Shown here one piece after another: positions 14,919 to 17,102 of a DNA stretch of 17,102 bases. The stretch lies in NCBI GenBank assembly GCA_946629475.1, contig CAMOXX010000031.1:1-17102 (forward strand). Reading direction: 5' to 3'. How positions within the stretch are numbered: position 1 is the stretch's first letter; each line of letters begins with the position of its first letter. The stretch is from an uncultured Blautia sp. Lineage in GTDB: Bacteria > Bacillota > Clostridia > Lachnospirales > Lachnospiraceae. A model generated the notes under the pieces. It saw nothing but the letters and a program-made list of their open reading frames with translations. It did no database searches and was not told where the DNA came from. Position numbers and translations under genes: made by a program.

Positions 14919-15452
14919 ATGGGAACCTGGAAAAGCAGAGGATTAAGAGGCTCTACTCTCGAGGAGCTCGTTAACCGAACAAACGAGCTCTACCGGGAGA
15001 AGGGCCTTGCCCTTATTCAAAAGATCCCTACCCCGATCACACCGGTGCGGATGGATAAGGAAAAACGGCACATCACACTTGCCTATTTTGAACAGCGGAG
15101 CACCGTGGACTATATCGGAGCCGTGCAGGGAATCCCTGTGTGCTTCGATGCCAAGGAATGCGCGGTCGATACGTTTCCCCTTGCAAATATCCATCCCCAC
15201 CAGGTAGCCTTCATGAAGGACTTTGAGACGCAGGGAGGGGCAGCCTTTTTTCTGATCCATTTCAGCCATGTGGATCTTTTTTATTACCTGACGCTCCGGG
15301 AACTGCTCGTTTTCTGGAACAGGATGGAGGAGGGGGGCCGGAAGAGCTTCCGCAGGGAAGAGCTTTCGCCGGAATTCTATCTCTCCCACAGGAACGGCAT
15401 CGTCATTCCCTATCTGGAGGGCCTGCAGAGGGATCTTGACAGCAGGGATTGA
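14919..15452 (+). CDS. recU: Holliday junction resolvase RecU
   Basis: A 177-residue RecU, the Firmicutes enzyme that cuts four-way junctions during recombination and segregation. Conserved parts are SRGLRGSTLEELVNRTNE near the N-terminus, QRSTVDYIGAVQGIPVCFDAKE with Asp64 and the Asp77-Ala-Lys79 pair (the family motif is ExK or DxK), FPLANIHPHQ, and FWNRMEEGGRKSFRREEL. It is shorter than Bacillus RecU (206 residues) mainly because the disordered first 30 residues are missing. The ribosome site GGGAG (14903-14907) is rather far from the ATG. Its last codon is part of the -35 box of the his promoter. Confidence 0.93.
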   Translation: MGTWKSRGLRGSTLEELVNRTNELYREKGLALIQKIPTPITPVRMDKEKRHITLAYFEQRSTVDYIGAVQGIPVCFDAKECAVDTFPLANIHPHQVAFMKDFETQGGAAFFLIHFSHVDLFYYLTLRELLVFWNRMEEGGRKSFRREELSPEFYLSHRNGIVIPYLEGLQRDLDSRD

Positions 15453-15477
15453 CTTTTAGACCCCTTCTTATTATAAT
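15449..15477 (+). promoter_or_regulatory. Promoter of the histidine operon (hisZG)
   Basis: TTGACT (15449-15454), 17 bases, TATAAT (15472-15477): eleven of twelve consensus bases with ideal spacing. The -35 hexamer covers the recU stop codon. Transcription would start near 15484, giving a leader of only about 50 bases, with no T-box or attenuator visible. Confidence 0.88.
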
Positions 15478-15532
15478 TATCTGCATTAGTGTGATAACAT
15501 GGCAGCGTGATAAAGCAAACATTAGGAGAAAT

Positions 15533-16651
15533 ATGGAACGAATTTTTCACACTCCGGAAGGAGTCAGGGATATCACTGGAGAAGAATGCCAGCAGAAAAA
15601 GATTCTGCAGGGACAGATTGAGGAAGTTTTCCACCGCTATGGGTTTCAGGATATCGAAACCCCTTCCTTCGAGTATTTCGAAGTGTTCAGCCGCGAGGTA
15701 GGGACAATTCCCTCTCGGGAGCTTTACAAGTTTTTTGACCGGGAAGGCAATACCCTTGTACTGCGCCCGGACTTTACACCGTCGGTATCGAGGGCGTGCG
15801 CGACCGTCTTTTCGCCGGACAAAAAACCGGTGAGCCTTTGCTATACCGGCAATACGTTCATCAATGCCTTCGGCCTTCGCGGGCGTTTAAAAGAAACGAC
15901 CCAGATGGGGGTGGAGCGAATCGGCGAGGACAGCGCCGTGGCGGATGCGGAGCTCATCGCGATGACGGTTGAATGCCTGATGGCATCCGGTCTGCAGGAG
16001 TTCCAGGTGAGCGTCGGGGAGGTCAACTATTTTAAATCGCTGATCCGGGATTCCGGCATCTCCGGCGAGACGGAGATGCGGCTGCGCGAGCTCGTCTCCC
16101 AGAAAAACGAATTCGGCGTGGAGGAGCTCGTGTGCGAGCAGATGATTCCCGCAAAAATCGGAAAGGCGTTCACAGCGCTTCCCCAGCTGTTCGGCTCTGC
16201 CGAGGTGCTGGACCGGGCTGCCGCCCTCACCGACAATGCCGAGGCCATCGCTTCGCTCGGCAGGCTGCGTGAAATCAACGAGATCCTCAAAATCTACGGC
16301 TATGAAAAATATGTCAGCTATGACCTTGCGATGCTTAGTAAATACCAGTATTATACAGGCATCATATTCCAGGCGTACACCTACGGGACCGGCGAACCGA
16401 TCGTCAAGGGCGGGAGGTACAACGACCTGATGCGGCATTTTGGAAAGCCTGCTGCGTCAATCGGCTTTGCGATCGTGATCGATACCCTGATGCTTGCCCT
16501 GCAGGGGCAGAAGATCAGCATGCCGCCCATGCGCACCGTGACGGAGATCGCCTATACGGAGGAGTCCCTTGCGGAAGCGGTCCGCGAGGCCCAGAACCTC
16601 CGCAGCGAAGGCCGGGCCGTGCGCCTTGTGAGAAAGGAGGCCGGCATATGA
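15533..16651 (+). CDS. hisZ: ATP phosphoribosyltransferase regulatory subunit HisZ
   Basis: A 372-residue HisZ, a catalytically inert relative of histidyl-tRNA synthetase that forms a complex with short HisG and provides histidine feedback control. The class II synthetase-like core is seen in FHTPEGVRDI (5-14), ETPSFEYFEVF, LRPDFTPSVSRAC and YYTGIIFQAYTYG, with GGRYNDLMRHFG near the end. It lacks a C-terminal anticodon-binding domain. The ATG at 15533 gives the expected family N-terminus, although the ribosome site AGGAGA (15524-15529) is rather close; earlier in-frame codons lie inside the promoter. Its TGA overlaps the hisG start. Confidence 0.95.
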   Translation: MERIFHTPEGVRDITGEECQQKKILQGQIEEVFHRYGFQDIETPSFEYFEVFSREVGTIPSRELYKFFDREGNTLVLRPDFTPSVSRACATVFSPDKKPVSLCYTGNTFINAFGLRGRLKETTQMGVERIGEDSAVADAELIAMTVECLMASGLQEFQVSVGEVNYFKSLIRDSGISGETEMRLRELVSQKNEFGVEELVCEQMIPAKIGKAFTALPQLFGSAEVLDRAAALTDNAEAIASLGRLREINEILKIYGYEKYVSYDLAMLSKYQYYTGIIFQAYTYGTGEPIVKGGRYNDLMRHFGKPAASIGFAIVIDTLMLALQGQKISMPPMRTVTEIAYTEESLAEAVREAQNLRSEGRAVRLVRKEAGI

Positions 16652-17102
16652 GATATCTCACGATTGCACTGACAAAAGGAAGGCTTGCCTATCAGACGCT
16701 CGAACTGCTTGAAAAAATCGGGATCACCTGCGAGGAGATGAAGGATAAAAAGACGCGCAAGCTGATTTTTGTCAATGAGGAGAAAAAACTCAGGATCTTT
16801 CTGGCAAAAGGGCCCGATGTGCCGACCTATGTTGAGTACGGCGCGGCTGATATCGGCATCGTCGGGAAGGATACGATCCTGGAAGAAAACCGGAAGCTTT
16901 CCGAGGTGCTGGACCTCGGCTTCGGAGCCTGCAGGATGTGCATCTGCGGACCGGAAAGCGCAAGGCAGCTCCTTGAAAACCGTCAGCTGATCCGGGTGGC
17001 CACCAAATATCCGAACATTGCGAAGGACTATTTCTTTAACCGGCGGCACCAGACCGTCGAGATCATAAAACTGAACGGCTCGGTGGAACTTGCCCCGCTT
17101 GT
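16648..17102 (+). CDS. hisG: ATP phosphoribosyltransferase catalytic subunit HisG, short form (partial)
   Basis: First enzyme of histidine synthesis: it joins ATP and phosphoribosyl pyrophosphate to give phosphoribosyl-ATP. 151 codons are present and the gene continues past the right edge; the short form usually has about 210 residues, lacks the C-terminal regulatory domain and needs HisZ, which is the gene just upstream. Seen are MRYLTIALTKGRL at the start, the segment LAKGPDVPTYVEYGAADIGI (52-71), VGKDT and VATKYPNIAKDYF (117-129). AAAGGAGG (16633-16640) is the ribosome site, and ATGA overlaps the hisZ stop. Confidence 0.96.
   Translation, partial: MRYLTIALTKGRLAYQTLELLEKIGITCEEMKDKKTRKLIFVNEEKKLRIFLAKGPDVPTYVEYGAADIGIVGKDTILEENRKLSEVLDLGFGACRMCICGPESARQLLENRQLIRVATKYPNIAKDYFFNRRHQTVEIIKLNGSVELAPL

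Noticed and set aside
15478..15532. T-box or histidine attenuator before hisZ
   Set aside because: Only about 50 bases separate the predicted transcript start from the ATG; there is no terminator hairpin, no His codon run and no T-box sequence.
1..17102. CRISPR arrays, insertion sequences, tRNA or rRNA genes, attachment sites
   Set aside because: None was seen by eye on either strand: no regularly spaced repeats, transposase motifs or cloverleaf ends were noticed, and gene content is core chromosomal.

Overview
The window reads as a stretch of core chromosome from a spore-forming Gram-positive anaerobe of the class Clostridia, most likely family Lachnospiraceae. The reasons are a GerW/YtfJ sporulation protein, the Firmicutes grouping of rpmB, an Asp23-family gene, a DAK2/FakA-like gene and recG, RecU as Holliday junction resolvase, the HisZ plus short HisG pair, and two protein types I associate with Lachnospiraceae (a DUF6465-like protein, and a coiled-coil protein following coaD). 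Almost all genes are on the + strand and tightly packed. I see no mobile element, CRISPR array, tRNA, rRNA or phage gene. No genus is called.

Layout. Positions 1-445 hold the tail of an upstream gene (possibly DUF2953/YtfI) and gerW. Positions 446-676 hold a terminator hairpin shared by gerW and the convergent rpmB (the only - strand gene). From 893 to 5011 runs an Asp23-family gene, a FakA/YloV-like kinase gene and recG. Positions 5012-5295 form an unusually structured non-coding leader in front of a small Lys/Ala/Glu-rich DUF6465-like gene that ends at a strong terminator. From a good promoter at 5930-5958 run mgsA, rsmD, coaD and a coiled-coil, acidic-tailed gene. Positions 8258-10533 hold pepD (dipeptidase) and a small alarmone synthetase. 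From 10592 to 15452 runs a close-packed series: YgiQ-type radical SAM protein, a two-helix membrane protein, an RluC/RluD-type pseudouridine synthase, signal peptidase I and recU. A near-consensus promoter sitting on the recU stop codon then starts the histidine operon (hisZ, hisG, running off the right edge).

The genes are mostly housekeeping: translation (rpmB, rsmD, pseudouridine synthase), recombination and repair (recG, recU), CoA synthesis (coaD), protein export (lepB), histidine synthesis (hisZG) and stress or metabolic control (alarmone synthetase, MgsA, FakA-like). The parts most worth a second look are the multi-hairpin leader before the DUF6465-like gene, an MgsA homologue with two usually conserved active-site positions replaced (Asn80, Lys87), the nested hairpin between the alarmone synthetase and ygiQ, and two unassigned proteins (7466-8140 and 12643-13266).
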